Assembly (NCBI GenBank): GCA_039640505.1
Contig: CP046865.1
Coordinates: 3,439,661-3,503,660 of the forward strand
Length of the DNA stretch: 64,000 nucleotides
Direction: 5' to 3'
Origin: Rhodobacteraceae bacterium Araon29
Lineage (GTDB): Bacteria > Pseudomonadota > Alphaproteobacteria > Rhodobacterales > Rhodobacteraceae
Under the pieces are notes generated by a model, which made no database searches, had not been told where the DNA came from, and saw nothing but the letters and a program-made list of their open reading frames with translations. The first letter of the stretch is position 1, and each line of letters starts with the position of its first letter. The position numbers were made by a program, and so were the translations under genes. Below, piece after piece: positions 37,060-45,991 of this stretch.

Positions 37060-38067
37060 ATGATCACCAACTTCACACGTCGTGCGGCAATTGCTTCACT
37101 GACAGCGGCCAGCATTGCTGCGACCGCCGCCGTACCATCTTTCGCGGCAGACATTACATTTACTTTGGCCACTTCAGGCTCAGAAACTGACCAACGCTCA
37201 GTTGCAATGGCTGAAGTCTTTGCGCCAATGGTTGCCGGTTTTGCGGATTATCAGGTAGGCTACAATGGCACACTTTTCGCACAGGGCACCGAATTGGAAG
37301 CCATCAGCCGTGGCAACCTTACTATGTCTATCGCCTCCGCACAGGAACTGGCTCAATTCTTTCCTGAGTTTTCAATCTTTGCCACGGGCTATGTTCACCA
37401 AGATGCAGCCCACCAAGTGCGCGTGTTCAACAATCCTTTGATGGATCCGTTTAAGAAAACAGTTGAAGACGAACTTGGCGTAAAATTGCTAAGTGTTATG
37501 TATCTAGGCCGCCGTCACGTAAACCTTCGCCAAACGCGGGATGAAGTGAATGTGCAAACGCCTGCTGATTTGGCCGGCATTAATTTACGTATGCCTGGCA
37601 CGGATGCATGGCAATTCTTGGGTGCGGCTTTGGGCGCATCTCCTACTCCACTTGCGTTTTCTGAAGTCTACACTGCGCTTTCTACAGGTGCCGTTGACGG
37701 TCAAGACAACCCACTACCTACAGTTGTAGACAAAAAATTCTACGAAGTGACTAAGCAAATTGCCCTTACGGCGCACTTGGTCGACCTTAACTACATCGCT
37801 TTCTCGAAAGAAACTTGGGATAGTCTGACAAGCGAACAGCAAATGACAGTTCAGCGCGCAGCCGATGCGGCCGCGGCATACGGACGTCTGAAGCAGCTTG
37901 ACAAAGAAAATAATCTTGCAGACTTTATTCGTAGTCAGGGTGTAGAAATCTATACACCTGACCTGAAAGCGTTCCGTGAGCACGTGCAAGCACAATATGT
38001 GGGCTCGGAAGCAGCGGCCAGCTGGCCTGCAGGTGTACTGGATCAAATTAACGCTCTGGGTAACTAA
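37060..38067 (+). CDS. TRAP transporter substrate-binding protein (DctP type)
   Basis: A 335-residue periplasmic protein. The ATG at 37060 has GGGAGG nine bases upstream and gives a clear signal peptide (residues 1-29, cleavage after PSFA). The DctP fold is evident, with the conserved substrate-clamping Arg at about residue 177 in LAGINLRMPGTDAW. That Arg binds a carboxylate in nearly all TRAP proteins, so the ligand is probably an organic acid. The downstream AFSEVYTALSTGAVDGQDNP is the family signature. It is the first gene of the dctPQM set. Confidence 0.93.
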   Translation: MITNFTRRAAIASLTAASIAATAAVPSFAADITFTLATSGSETDQRSVAMAEVFAPMVAGFADYQVGYNGTLFAQGTELEAISRGNLTMSIASAQELAQFFPEFSIFATGYVHQDAAHQVRVFNNPLMDPFKKTVEDELGVKLLSVMYLGRRHVNLRQTRDEVNVQTPADLAGINLRMPGTDAWQFLGAALGASPTPLAFSEVYTALSTGAVDGQDNPLPTVVDKKFYEVTKQIALTAHLVDLNYIAFSKETWDSLTSEQQMTVQRAADAAAAYGRLKQLDKENNLADFIRSQGVEIYTPDLKAFREHVQAQYVGSEAAASWPAGVLDQINALGN

Positions 38068-38097
38068 ACGGAAATAAAAAATCGCGGGGGATCCGAT

Positions 38098-38703
38098 ATG
38101 AAAGCAATTTCCAAATGGTTCTCCCGCAGCACTGAATTTATCGCCGCTATGATGTTAGCGGCGATATTTTTTACTTTTCTTATACAAATTTTTACCCGAT
38201 ATGCCGCCAAAATCGCGTGGTTAATGCCCATTCCACCAATTTCTGATTGGATGTCTTCCCTTCAACCACTCGGCTGGACTGTAAATCTAATTTCATTGCT
38301 TTGGGTCTGGGTGGTATTTTTTGGCTCTTCTTTCATCGTGCGCGAACGCGACCATGTGACATTTGATATTTTATATTTGGCAGCACCCTTCAAAGTGCGC
38401 CGCATACTAGCTTATATTTCTGCCATTTGTCTTATTGGTATGATGATTTATGCCATGCCGGCAATGTGGGACGCCGTGTTTGCCAATCGGTTGATGGAAT
38501 TAAAGAAAATTCAAACGCTTCGCATACCAATCACGGGCGATAAAATCGCAATCAAGTGGCTGTTTGCCTCATTCTTTTTGCTAATGGTTGCAACCATTCT
38601 GCGTTATCTTTGGCGACTGGTCACAATAGCGCGCTACGGACCGCCAGAGACTGAGTTGGAGGATATCATCTCAGCGGAACATGGAGCAGGAGGCGACCAA
38701 TGA
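38098..38703 (+). CDS. TRAP transporter small permease (DctQ type)
   Basis: A 201-residue membrane protein with four helices. The typical DctQ residues FGSSFIVRERDHVTFDIL lie between helices two and three. It anchors the large permease and is needed for transport driven by the Na+ gradient. It starts 30 bases after the binding-protein stop and overlaps the large permease start by four bases (ATGA). Confidence 0.92.
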   Translation: MKAISKWFSRSTEFIAAMMLAAIFFTFLIQIFTRYAAKIAWLMPIPPISDWMSSLQPLGWTVNLISLLWVWVVFFGSSFIVRERDHVTFDILYLAAPFKVRRILAYISAICLIGMMIYAMPAMWDAVFANRLMELKKIQTLRIPITGDKIAIKWLFASFFLLMVATILRYLWRLVTIARYGPPETELEDIISAEHGAGGDQ

Positions 38704-39995
38704 GCATAGAATTAACACTTGGAATTATGGCTCTGTTTGGTATGGCCGCAATTGGAACACCTGTTGCGTTCTCTATTTTGATGGGCGTGATCGTATACCT
38801 GGGCGTTGCAGGACAAGACATCGCTATTGCTGGCGAAACTATGGTTCAGCGTCTATTTGACGGATTTTTATTGCTAGCTGTGCCGCTCTTTATCGTTTCA
38901 GCAAATATAATGAATGCGGGATCAATTTCTGATCGGTTACTTAATTTTTGTGTTGCTGTGGTTGGCCGCTTCCGGGGTGGCATGGGGCACGTAAATGTGG
39001 TGGCATCACTGATTTTTTCAGGGATGTCTGGTTCAGCTGTGGCCGATGCTGCAGGTATCGGCAAGATTATCATCGATATGATGGTAAAAAGCGGAAAATA
39101 TACCCGTGGATATGCTGCCGCAATCACCGCGGCAACCGCTACAATTGGCCCAATCATACCGCCTTCTATTCCAATGGTGATCTATGCGCTTGTCTCGGGC
39201 GCATCCATCGCTGATCTGTTCCTAGGCGGTATCATTCCTGGTCTTCTTATGGGATTGGTACTCATGGGAATGAATACAATTATTTCCCATCGCAGGAACT
39301 TTGGCGCCGAAGATCCCGTGCCCTTGCGGCAACTTCCGCGCCTTACTGTTCAGGCAACACCCGCGCTTTTAATGCCATTCATCCTTTTATTTTGCTTATA
39401 TAGCGGCATCACGACACCCACAGAAGCTGCTGCAATCGCCGCGCTTTATGCTCTTATTATCGCAGCAGGGCTCTATCGGACGATCCGTATTAAAACTCTC
39501 TATGAAATTTTTGTGGAAAGTGCCCGGGCTGCAGCATCGGTTGGATTGGTCATCGGTGCATCGATGATACTTACTTATATTGTCATTCAGGAAAACATCC
39601 CTCAGGCCTTATCAGCAAGTCTAGAAGGTGCAGATATAAGTCCCTTAGTTTTCCTAATCCTTATTAATATCTTAGTCCTACTCTTGGGATGCATCCTTGA
39701 TGCTACAGTCATCATTCTTGTGATTGTTCCACTGTTTATTCCGACATGTGAAGCGCTTGGTATTGACCTTGTGCATTTTGGTGTTGTTGTCGTTGTAAAC
39801 TCAATGATTGGTTTAATAACGCCTCCTTACGGTATTTTGCTTTTTGTAATCAACGCAGTCACAGGTATCCCGCTGAAAGAGATAATAAGTGAAGTCTGGG
39901 TCTTCCTGGGTGTGCTTATTTTCGCACTTCTTTTGATGATACTCGTACCAGAGATTGTACTTTGGCTACCTCGTGTCTTTGGATATCAAGGATGA
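38700..39995 (+). CDS. TRAP transporter large permease (DctM type)
   Basis: A 431-residue protein with about 12 helices forming the Na+-coupled channel. Family motifs visible include GMSGSAVADAAGIGKI, ATIGPIIPPSIPMVIYAL and the C-terminal GLITPPYGILLFVINAVTG. It overlaps the small permease upstream and the QuiC1-like fusion downstream by four bases each, so uptake and the first catabolic enzymes are translationally coupled. Confidence 0.94.
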   Translation: MSIELTLGIMALFGMAAIGTPVAFSILMGVIVYLGVAGQDIAIAGETMVQRLFDGFLLLAVPLFIVSANIMNAGSISDRLLNFCVAVVGRFRGGMGHVNVVASLIFSGMSGSAVADAAGIGKIIIDMMVKSGKYTRGYAAAITAATATIGPIIPPSIPMVIYALVSGASIADLFLGGIIPGLLMGLVLMGMNTIISHRRNFGAEDPVPLRQLPRLTVQATPALLMPFILLFCLYSGITTPTEAAAIAALYALIIAAGLYRTIRIKTLYEIFVESARAAASVGLVIGASMILTYIVIQENIPQALSASLEGADISPLVFLILINILVLLLGCILDATVIILVIVPLFIPTCEALGIDLVHFGVVVVVNSMIGLITPPYGILLFVINAVTGIPLKEIISEVWVFLGVLIFALLLMILVPEIVLWLPRVFGYQG

Positions 39996-41896
39996 GCCAT
40001 CTCTCAATTGCGACCACCGCCATTCCCGGAGATTTATCCGAAAAGCTGGAAAAAATTGCGGCTGCTGGATTTCATGGGGTGGAATTATATGAACCGGATT
40101 TCATCAGTTTTGATGGTGCTGCTGAAGATATTCGTAAATTATTGGAAGTTTACAATCTTCAAATTACTCTTTTGCAACCCTTCACTGACTTTGAGGGATT
40201 AATCGGCGATCAGCGCAATCAGGCTCTGAAAAGATTGGAAAGTAAGTTCGATCTGATGCAGAGCCTTGGAACGGACTTACTACTTGTGTGTTCCTCATGC
40301 CATCCCGACACCTCAGCTGACAGAAATGTGATCCTATCCGATCTCGCTGAACTTTCGAAACGCGCAGCTGAACGCAACCTAAAGGTCGCCTACCTTGCCT
40401 TGCCTTGGGCACGCCATATACAAACTGAAATGCAGGCGCTTGATATTGTGCAAAAGATTGACAGTCCAAATTTCGGGTTGGCCCTAAATAGCTTGTTTAG
40501 CCTTGCAGATGGATCAAAGCCAGCACGGCTTAGGGATATTCCAGGGGATAAGGTATTTCATGTTCAATTGTCCGATGCACCATTTCTAGGCTCTGACATC
40601 CAACATCTAAAGCAATACTTCGGGATGCTTCCAGGTCAGGGTGTGCTAAACCTAGCAGGATTTATTAGAGTTCTCGCAAAAAACGGCTACTGTGGAACCT
40701 GGTCACTAGCGTGTTTGGGAGAGGCTTCCAGACAAAAACAATATACAAACTTTACTGCCGACGGTTATCGGGCGCTGGTGAATTTACTAGACCAAGTTAT
40801 GCGAACAGATCCAAGTTTTGAATTTGGCATCCCAACACTTCCAGAACGAATTTATGCCAATGGATTCGAGTTCATTGAATTCGCCTGCGACGAAGCATCC
40901 GGAACGCAGCTCACGCAACTGCTTTCTTCTCTTTGTTTCAGGATGGAGCGCAGACATGTGTCAAAATCAGTGGAACTCTGGCGGCAGGGTGCCGTCAATA
41001 TTGTGGTAAATACCGAAAAAGAAGGTTTCGCGCATTCAGCTTTTTTGAGTCACGGTCCATCAGTTTGTGACATGGGGTTACGAGTAAAAGACGCTGCAAA
41101 AACTGTTGAGAGGGCATCAACGCTTGGTGCTAAGGTGTTTTCACAACCGGTTGGTGTCGGTGAATTGAATATTCCTGCAATCCGCGGCGTTGGTGGGGAT
41201 GTTATTCATTTTATCGATGAAAAATCCAATTTGCACCGGGTCTGGGATATCGAGTTTGACCCTGCGGAAAAAACCCAAGCCGTGCCGCCTGCTGGACTGC
41301 GCCGCATAGATCACATCGCTCAAACAATGAAATATGATGAAATGCAAAGTTGGCTTCTATATTTCGTTTCAACTTTTGAAATGGAAAAGTCGTCCGTGGT
41401 TGATGTGGCTGATCCATCAGGCGTAGTATTAAGTCAAGTCATTGAAAGCCCAGAAGGAGAGGTGCGCTTAAACCTTAATGGGGCGGACTCTCACCATACA
41501 TTTGCGGGGGCATTTCTTGCTGAAAGAGTAGGTGCGGGAGTTCAGCACATGGCTTTTCTAACAGACGATATTTTTGAAACATCTGATCAGCTAAACTCTT
41601 CAGGTTTTCCACGTTTGGAAATTTCAGCCAATTATTATTCTGATCTTGAAGTTTTATTTGACCTTGATACCGATTTTGTCTCAAAGCTAAAAGAAGGAAA
41701 TATTTTATATTCCAAGCACGACAAAAGTGAATACTTCCAAATCTACTCAACCCCTATTTTTGATGGGTTTTTCTTCGAAGTTGTACAACGCAAGAACGGT
41801 TACCAAGGTTATGGTGCTCGCAATGCACCAACACGCCTTGCAGCCCAAAGAAAGTACAATACTCCTAATGGAAAAGCTTCAGAAATGAGAACCTAA
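39992..41896 (+). CDS. QuiC1-like fusion: degenerate dehydroshikimate-dehydratase domain plus HPPD-like domain
   Basis: A 634-residue two-domain protein. Residues 1-275 align with the TIM-barrel 3-dehydroshikimate dehydratase of QuiC1. As I recall, Pseudomonas QuiC1 uses Glu134, Asp165, Gln191 and Glu239 as metal ligands. Here the aligned residues are Leu135, Asn166, Gln192 and Ala240, so three of four are lost. Residues 280-634 are a 4-hydroxyphenylpyruvate-dioxygenase-like (VOC) domain with intact His441, His519 and Glu596 for iron. The protein is probably not a dehydratase but may be an oxygenase. The start at 39992 overlaps dctM (ATGA); the frame's upstream extension lies inside dctM. Confidence 0.85.
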   Translation: MSHLSIATTAIPGDLSEKLEKIAAAGFHGVELYEPDFISFDGAAEDIRKLLEVYNLQITLLQPFTDFEGLIGDQRNQALKRLESKFDLMQSLGTDLLLVCSSCHPDTSADRNVILSDLAELSKRAAERNLKVAYLALPWARHIQTEMQALDIVQKIDSPNFGLALNSLFSLADGSKPARLRDIPGDKVFHVQLSDAPFLGSDIQHLKQYFGMLPGQGVLNLAGFIRVLAKNGYCGTWSLACLGEASRQKQYTNFTADGYRALVNLLDQVMRTDPSFEFGIPTLPERIYANGFEFIEFACDEASGTQLTQLLSSLCFRMERRHVSKSVELWRQGAVNIVVNTEKEGFAHSAFLSHGPSVCDMGLRVKDAAKTVERASTLGAKVFSQPVGVGELNIPAIRGVGGDVIHFIDEKSNLHRVWDIEFDPAEKTQAVPPAGLRRIDHIAQTMKYDEMQSWLLYFVSTFEMEKSSVVDVADPSGVVLSQVIESPEGEVRLNLNGADSHHTFAGAFLAERVGAGVQHMAFLTDDIFETSDQLNSSGFPRLEISANYYSDLEVLFDLDTDFVSKLKEGNILYSKHDKSEYFQIYSTPIFDGFFFEVVQRKNGYQGYGARNAPTRLAAQRKYNTPNGKASEMRT

Positions 41897-42026
41897 TTTT
41901 CCAATCTCTTTGATACCAAATATCACTTTTCTATGGGGTATTACAAATATGCAGGGGCAATAAATATTACTTTGTCCTCATTAATCCTGATGGCTAGGCG
42001 ACGCAGTAAAAGGAGGTCAAAGGCAG

Positions 42027-42848
42027 ATGAGCAACTATAATGAACAACGAGCCGTAAGGCATTGGTGGCGTACATCAATCATCGACATGGAACCCGGCAA
42101 GATCGCGTTTCGAGGGCGGCCCATCGAGGACTTGATTGGAAATGTCACATTTCCGCAAATGATCTGGCTAATGGTTCGTGGTGATTTACCAAGCCGAAAG
42201 CAAAGCGAATTACTGGAAGCCGCTTTGGTGGCAGGCGTTGATCACGGCCCTCAAGCACCTTCCATCGCAGCCGCAAGAATGGCGGCAACGTGCGGCGTTG
42301 GACTTAATAATGCAATGGCCACTGCTGTAAACATGCTCGGTGATGTCCATGGGGGCGCTGGCGAACAATGTGCCGAACTGTACTATTCAATTGCAGCAAA
42401 AATGGATGACGGCATCGCATTGGATATGGCTGTCATTGAGGGGTTAGATGAATGGCGCGCAAAATTTGGAAAATACATCTCTGGTTTTGGGCATCGGTTT
42501 CATAAACCTGTCGACCCACGCGCGCCACGCCTTATGGCATTGGTAAAAGAAGCAGCTAAGGAAGGCACCGTAAATGGGCAGTTTGCAGAAATTGGAGAGG
42601 CAGTAAGAGAACGCATCGGCAAACAACGCAACAATCGACCAATCGCTATGAATATTGATGGTGCAACAGCAGTAATATTCTGTGAGCTTGGTTTTCCATC
42701 GGCTTTATCACGGGGATTATTTTGTCTATCTCGCTCTGTTGGTGTGCTGGCCCACGCATGGGAACAAATGCAGCAAGGTGGAAGAAATAAAGGTCCAATG
42801 CCACCAGATTTTCTACCTCTTTATGAGCCCGCAGAAAATGATGAATAA
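42027..42848 (+). CDS. Citrate synthase-like protein (citryl-CoA lyase type)
   Basis: A 273-residue short citrate-synthase-fold protein, much smaller than true citrate synthase (about 430). Catalytic residues remain recognisable: His in DVHGGAGEQ, His in GFGHRFHKPVDPRA and Asp in AMNIDGATAVIF. Proteins of this size are annotated as citryl-CoA lyases and cleave or form acyl-CoA plus oxoacid adducts. A very strong AAAGGAGG site precedes the ATG. It may handle the CoA product of the pathway, for example an acyl-CoA cleavage; this is inference. It overlaps the next gene. Confidence 0.82.
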   Translation: MSNYNEQRAVRHWWRTSIIDMEPGKIAFRGRPIEDLIGNVTFPQMIWLMVRGDLPSRKQSELLEAALVAGVDHGPQAPSIAAARMAATCGVGLNNAMATAVNMLGDVHGGAGEQCAELYYSIAAKMDDGIALDMAVIEGLDEWRAKFGKYISGFGHRFHKPVDPRAPRLMALVKEAAKEGTVNGQFAEIGEAVRERIGKQRNNRPIAMNIDGATAVIFCELGFPSALSRGLFCLSRSVGVLAHAWEQMQQGGRNKGPMPPDFLPLYEPAENDE

Positions 42849-44028
42849 TGTACATAAACCTTTCCAAATTGGTCTGATTGGAACGGGTCGCATAAGTGAC
42901 ATCTATATTCAAACTTGTGCCAAATTTGATGAATTGGAAATTGTTTCATGCGGCAGCCTAGATGTCGAAGAAAGCCAAAAAAAGGCTAAAATGTATGGTA
43001 TTCCCAAGGTTCAGAGCCCGGAAGAAATTCTTGCTGACCCGAATATTGATTGTATTTTGAACCTGACAATACCTGCCAGCCATGCGTCACTAACCCTAAA
43101 AGCACTTGAAGCAGGAAAGCATGTCTATTCTGAGAAACCTTTTGTAACGGATGTCTCAGATTGTCGCCGTATATTGGATCTAGCGAGTTCTAAAAACCTT
43201 AAGGTAGGAAATGCACCTGACACCTTTTTTGGTGGTCGGTGGCAAACTGTTCGTAAATTATTGGATAAACAGGTCATTGGAAAGCCAACGGGTGTGATGG
43301 CTTTTGCAGGGACCCATGGAGTTGAACGGCATCATCCAAATCCAGATTTCTACTATCAAACCGGCGGTGGCCCACTGCTAGATCTTGGGCCCTATTACCT
43401 GACCGCCATGGTATTTTTATTGGGACCAATATCAAAAGTTAGTGGAATGGCGCGTAAAACATTCGATCAGCGAATGATAGAAAATGGAAAGCGCTACGGT
43501 GAAAGAATAAAGGTAGAGGTCGATACCCACTCTCTGTCTATGCTTGAGTTTCAAAATGGTTCAATCGGCTCTATGACCCTTAGTTTCGACATTTGGGATA
43601 GTGAAACTCCACGATTGGAAATTTATGGCGAAGACGGAACAATCTGCATTCCCGATCCCGATCCTGTGCATGGCGCCAATATTTTTCAAGGGCCCGTTTT
43701 GTACCGAACCCGCAGTGAGTCGCGCTGGGAATTTCAACCACGTCCAAAGGATCGAGGGGATTGGTTAGTGGCAGAAAATACCCATAGCTTTAATCAAGAT
43801 AGCCGGGGGGTAGGATTATTAGACCTATACTATGCAGTACGCGATGACCGAGCCGTGCGCGCAAGCGCAGAACTGGCTGCCCATGTCTGCGAGGTCATGC
43901 ACGGTATTTTAGATGCGCCAAGTCAAGGCGGATTTGTTTCCGTAAAATCTACCTGTGATGCCCCAGAAATTCTCCCGGAAAATTTTCCGGCTTCCGAGAA
44001 CCAAGATCATGAAAGGCATGGAATATGA
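42838..44028 (+). CDS. Gfo/Idh/MocA-family oxidoreductase (second of three)
   Basis: About 396 residues, starting at ATG 42838 or 42841 so that it overlaps the citryl-CoA-lyase-like stop. The longer open frame back to 42682 lies inside that gene and is not used. The Rossmann motif is FQIGLIGTGRISDIYIQT and the EKP motif is HVYSEKPFVTD. In the C-terminal domain, GGGPLLDLGPYYLTAM replaces the usual DIGxH, with Tyr where the His normally sits. It overlaps the next gene by four bases (ATGA). Confidence 0.87.
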   Translation: MMNNVHKPFQIGLIGTGRISDIYIQTCAKFDELEIVSCGSLDVEESQKKAKMYGIPKVQSPEEILADPNIDCILNLTIPASHASLTLKALEAGKHVYSEKPFVTDVSDCRRILDLASSKNLKVGNAPDTFFGGRWQTVRKLLDKQVIGKPTGVMAFAGTHGVERHHPNPDFYYQTGGGPLLDLGPYYLTAMVFLLGPISKVSGMARKTFDQRMIENGKRYGERIKVEVDTHSLSMLEFQNGSIGSMTLSFDIWDSETPRLEIYGEDGTICIPDPDPVHGANIFQGPVLYRTRSESRWEFQPRPKDRGDWLVAENTHSFNQDSRGVGLLDLYYAVRDDRAVRASAELAAHVCEVMHGILDAPSQGGFVSVKSTCDAPEILPENFPASENQDHERHGI

Positions 44029-44684
44029 GCGTCGAAACTCTTCAATTTTCTGAACCGTTTTTCACCGTTCGGCTTTTGATGGATGAAGCCAACTATAACG
44101 TATCTGTTCGATCAATAATCCTAAATCTTTCCGAGGAACCCATCGCTGTGCAAGACCAGAAAATAGGCCATTTGAACTCAGTCATCTTGTGCAACACGCC
44201 CATCCACAGACTGAAACACTGCATTGTGATAGAACGATTTGATGAAAACCCAAACCAAGAGGAATTGTTTGAAGACGTTAGGAAGATATGGCCCTCTGCC
44301 TGGGATGTTCGAAAAGAGCCACGTTTGAAAGGGGTAAGCCACTACATGTCTCCCAAGGTTTGGATTAACCAGCTAGGTCTTTCAATGTATCACTCGGCCT
44401 CCGTACCGCTTAAGGTCGGGCTGCATAAATTTCATGATTTTTGCCCTGTGCCAGGATTTCGGGAAGTCCATACCCAGATTGTTGGGTTTGGTAAAATGCA
44501 GCAGTGCTTAGAAAAAGATTTGCGCACGCTTTATCTTGAAGAAACTATGGCGCCAGGCTGCACTCACCGGCCGATGTATGATGCACAGGGAAATTACCCT
44601 TGGCACCAATATGAAACTATCACGCCTAGCATTTTCATGGCAGTGGAAATGCTCCCTGAGGGCGCATCACCACCCACGTTTTAG
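44025..44684 (+). CDS. Unknown 219-residue protein, possibly cupin-like
   Basis: I do not recognise this family. It is soluble, with no signal peptide. The C-terminal third has a His/Glu pattern that could be a cupin metal site: HTQIVGFGKMQQ, EETMAPGCTHRPMY and YPWHQYETITPS. An earlier HKFHDF adds two more histidines. Its position, coupled by overlap to one Gfo/Idh gene and 11 bases before another, argues that it is a pathway enzyme, perhaps an isomerase, as IolB is for inositol. Function is not established. Confidence 0.7.
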   Translation: MSVETLQFSEPFFTVRLLMDEANYNVSVRSIILNLSEEPIAVQDQKIGHLNSVILCNTPIHRLKHCIVIERFDENPNQEELFEDVRKIWPSAWDVRKEPRLKGVSHYMSPKVWINQLGLSMYHSASVPLKVGLHKFHDFCPVPGFREVHTQIVGFGKMQQCLEKDLRTLYLEETMAPGCTHRPMYDAQGNYPWHQYETITPSIFMAVEMLPEGASPPTF

Positions 44685-44695
44685 GAATTAATGCT

Positions 44696-45880
44696 ATGAA
44701 TATTTTACCAGAACACATAAATTTTGATGGGCCTTTTCCGAAATTAAATCGGCGGTTGAGATTGGGTGTATTGGGCGGGGGTCGCGTTTCAACCCTGCAA
44801 GCTGCTGCAGCTCGTATGAGCAACCATTGGGACATTGTAGCCGGCGCTTTGTCCTCTGATCCTGTGCGAGCAGCCGCTCAAGGTTCAGACTGGTTCTTTA
44901 GTCCCGATCGCAGTTATGCTTCGTTTGAAGACATGGCACGGATAGAGGCCTCTCGTCCTGATGGGATTGACGCGGTCATGGTCACAGCGCCCAATCATGT
45001 GCATTTTGAAGGCTCTAAAGCTTTCATTGAAGCCGGTATAGATATTTTGTGCGACAAACCCCTAACCAATGACTTTTCTCAGGCCCAAGAATTGGTGCGC
45101 CTAAGCGGGCAAGCCGGTGTTGTGTTCGGGGTTTCTTATGTGATGTCCTGTTTTCCGATGATCCGGCAAGCACGCGAACTTGTAAGCTCTGGGACTCTTG
45201 GCAAAATCAACCAAGTACATGTTGAGTTTCTACAAGATTGGATGACACCAGAAGATATGGGCGCCGCTGAGCATGTAAAATGGCGTCTCGATCCTGCAAA
45301 GTCCGGTAAAACAAGCTGTGTGGGTGATATTGGCACACATGCCGCTCATCTAGCCAGTTTTGTATCAGGATTGAAGATGACGGACCTGCGCGCGGAATTT
45401 CATGTTTGCGGATCGCCAAAACCTCTTGAAGATACAGCTTTTATGATGACGCGATTTGAGGGAGGCATTCCCGGCACCTTGATGATAACCCGCCTTGCAC
45501 CCGGCAACCGGGGCGGGTTGCGTTTACGTATTTTTGGAAGCGAGGGCGGGCTTGAATGGGATCTCGAAAATGCCGATCAATTGAAGTTAAATCGGTTTGG
45601 CGAAGCGGATCGCGTTATCTCTCGAGGAAATGGTCATGGTGTTTCACCAGCGACAGAGCGCTTAATTCGCACCGCTCGAGGTTTTCAAGAAGGCATAATT
45701 GAAGCTTGGGCGAATCTATATACAGAATTTGCAATGGCTGTGGCGGCTGGCAAAGACGGCGTGGCAGTTCCAGATAATTGGTTGGCTTTGCCCTCTGTCA
45801 AAGACGGAGCTGACGGCGTGCGTTTTATAGAAGCAACGGTTATTTCAAACGACAATGGTGGGCGCTGGGAGAAAATTTAG
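44696..45880 (+). CDS. Gfo/Idh/MocA-family oxidoreductase (third of three)
   Basis: A 394-residue protein. The Rossmann fold begins LRLGVLGGGRVSTLQAAAAR. The EKP motif is a DKP variant in DILCDKPLTND, which is tolerated in this family. The C-terminal domain has the standard catalytic context CVGDIGTHAAHLASF. It differs clearly from the other two paralogues, so the three probably act on different positions or intermediates. It is the last gene of the first transcription block; an AT-rich promoter-like gap follows. Confidence 0.88.
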   Translation: MNILPEHINFDGPFPKLNRRLRLGVLGGGRVSTLQAAAARMSNHWDIVAGALSSDPVRAAAQGSDWFFSPDRSYASFEDMARIEASRPDGIDAVMVTAPNHVHFEGSKAFIEAGIDILCDKPLTNDFSQAQELVRLSGQAGVVFGVSYVMSCFPMIRQARELVSSGTLGKINQVHVEFLQDWMTPEDMGAAEHVKWRLDPAKSGKTSCVGDIGTHAAHLASFVSGLKMTDLRAEFHVCGSPKPLEDTAFMMTRFEGGIPGTLMITRLAPGNRGGLRLRIFGSEGGLEWDLENADQLKLNRFGEADRVISRGNGHGVSPATERLIRTARGFQEGIIEAWANLYTEFAMAVAAGKDGVAVPDNWLALPSVKDGADGVRFIEATVISNDNGGRWEKI

Positions 45881-45991
45881 ATCCCAAGAGTTCCTACGAT
45901 ATATTTATAGTTGATATAAAACAAAATATCATATATTTTATAATTAATCATATTAAACAACTTGTATCATATTGATTCCGGGGCCCACCTG
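45881..45991 (+). promoter_or_regulatory. AT-rich promoter region of the second catabolic block
   Basis: This 111-base gap is strikingly AT-rich and contains an inverted repeat TGATAT-AAAACAAA-ATATCA (45912-45931). No coding is expected; the frame from TTG 45962 lacks a ribosome-binding site. It probably carries the promoter for the TIM-barrel to aldolase genes. Confidence 0.45.

Noticed and set aside
39962-39991. Ten-residue N-terminal extension of the QuiC1-like fusion
   Set aside because: It lies wholly inside dctM. The ATG at 39992 overlaps the dctM stop and matches the family start.
39992-41896. Functional 3-dehydroshikimate dehydratase feeding protocatechuate catabolism
   Set aside because: Three of four metal ligands are lost, and there are no protocatechuate dioxygenase or beta-ketoadipate genes in the window.
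42682-42837. Extended start for the second Gfo/Idh gene
   Set aside because: The extension lies within the citryl-CoA-lyase-like gene in another frame. The Rossmann fold begins soon after the ATG at 42838-42841.
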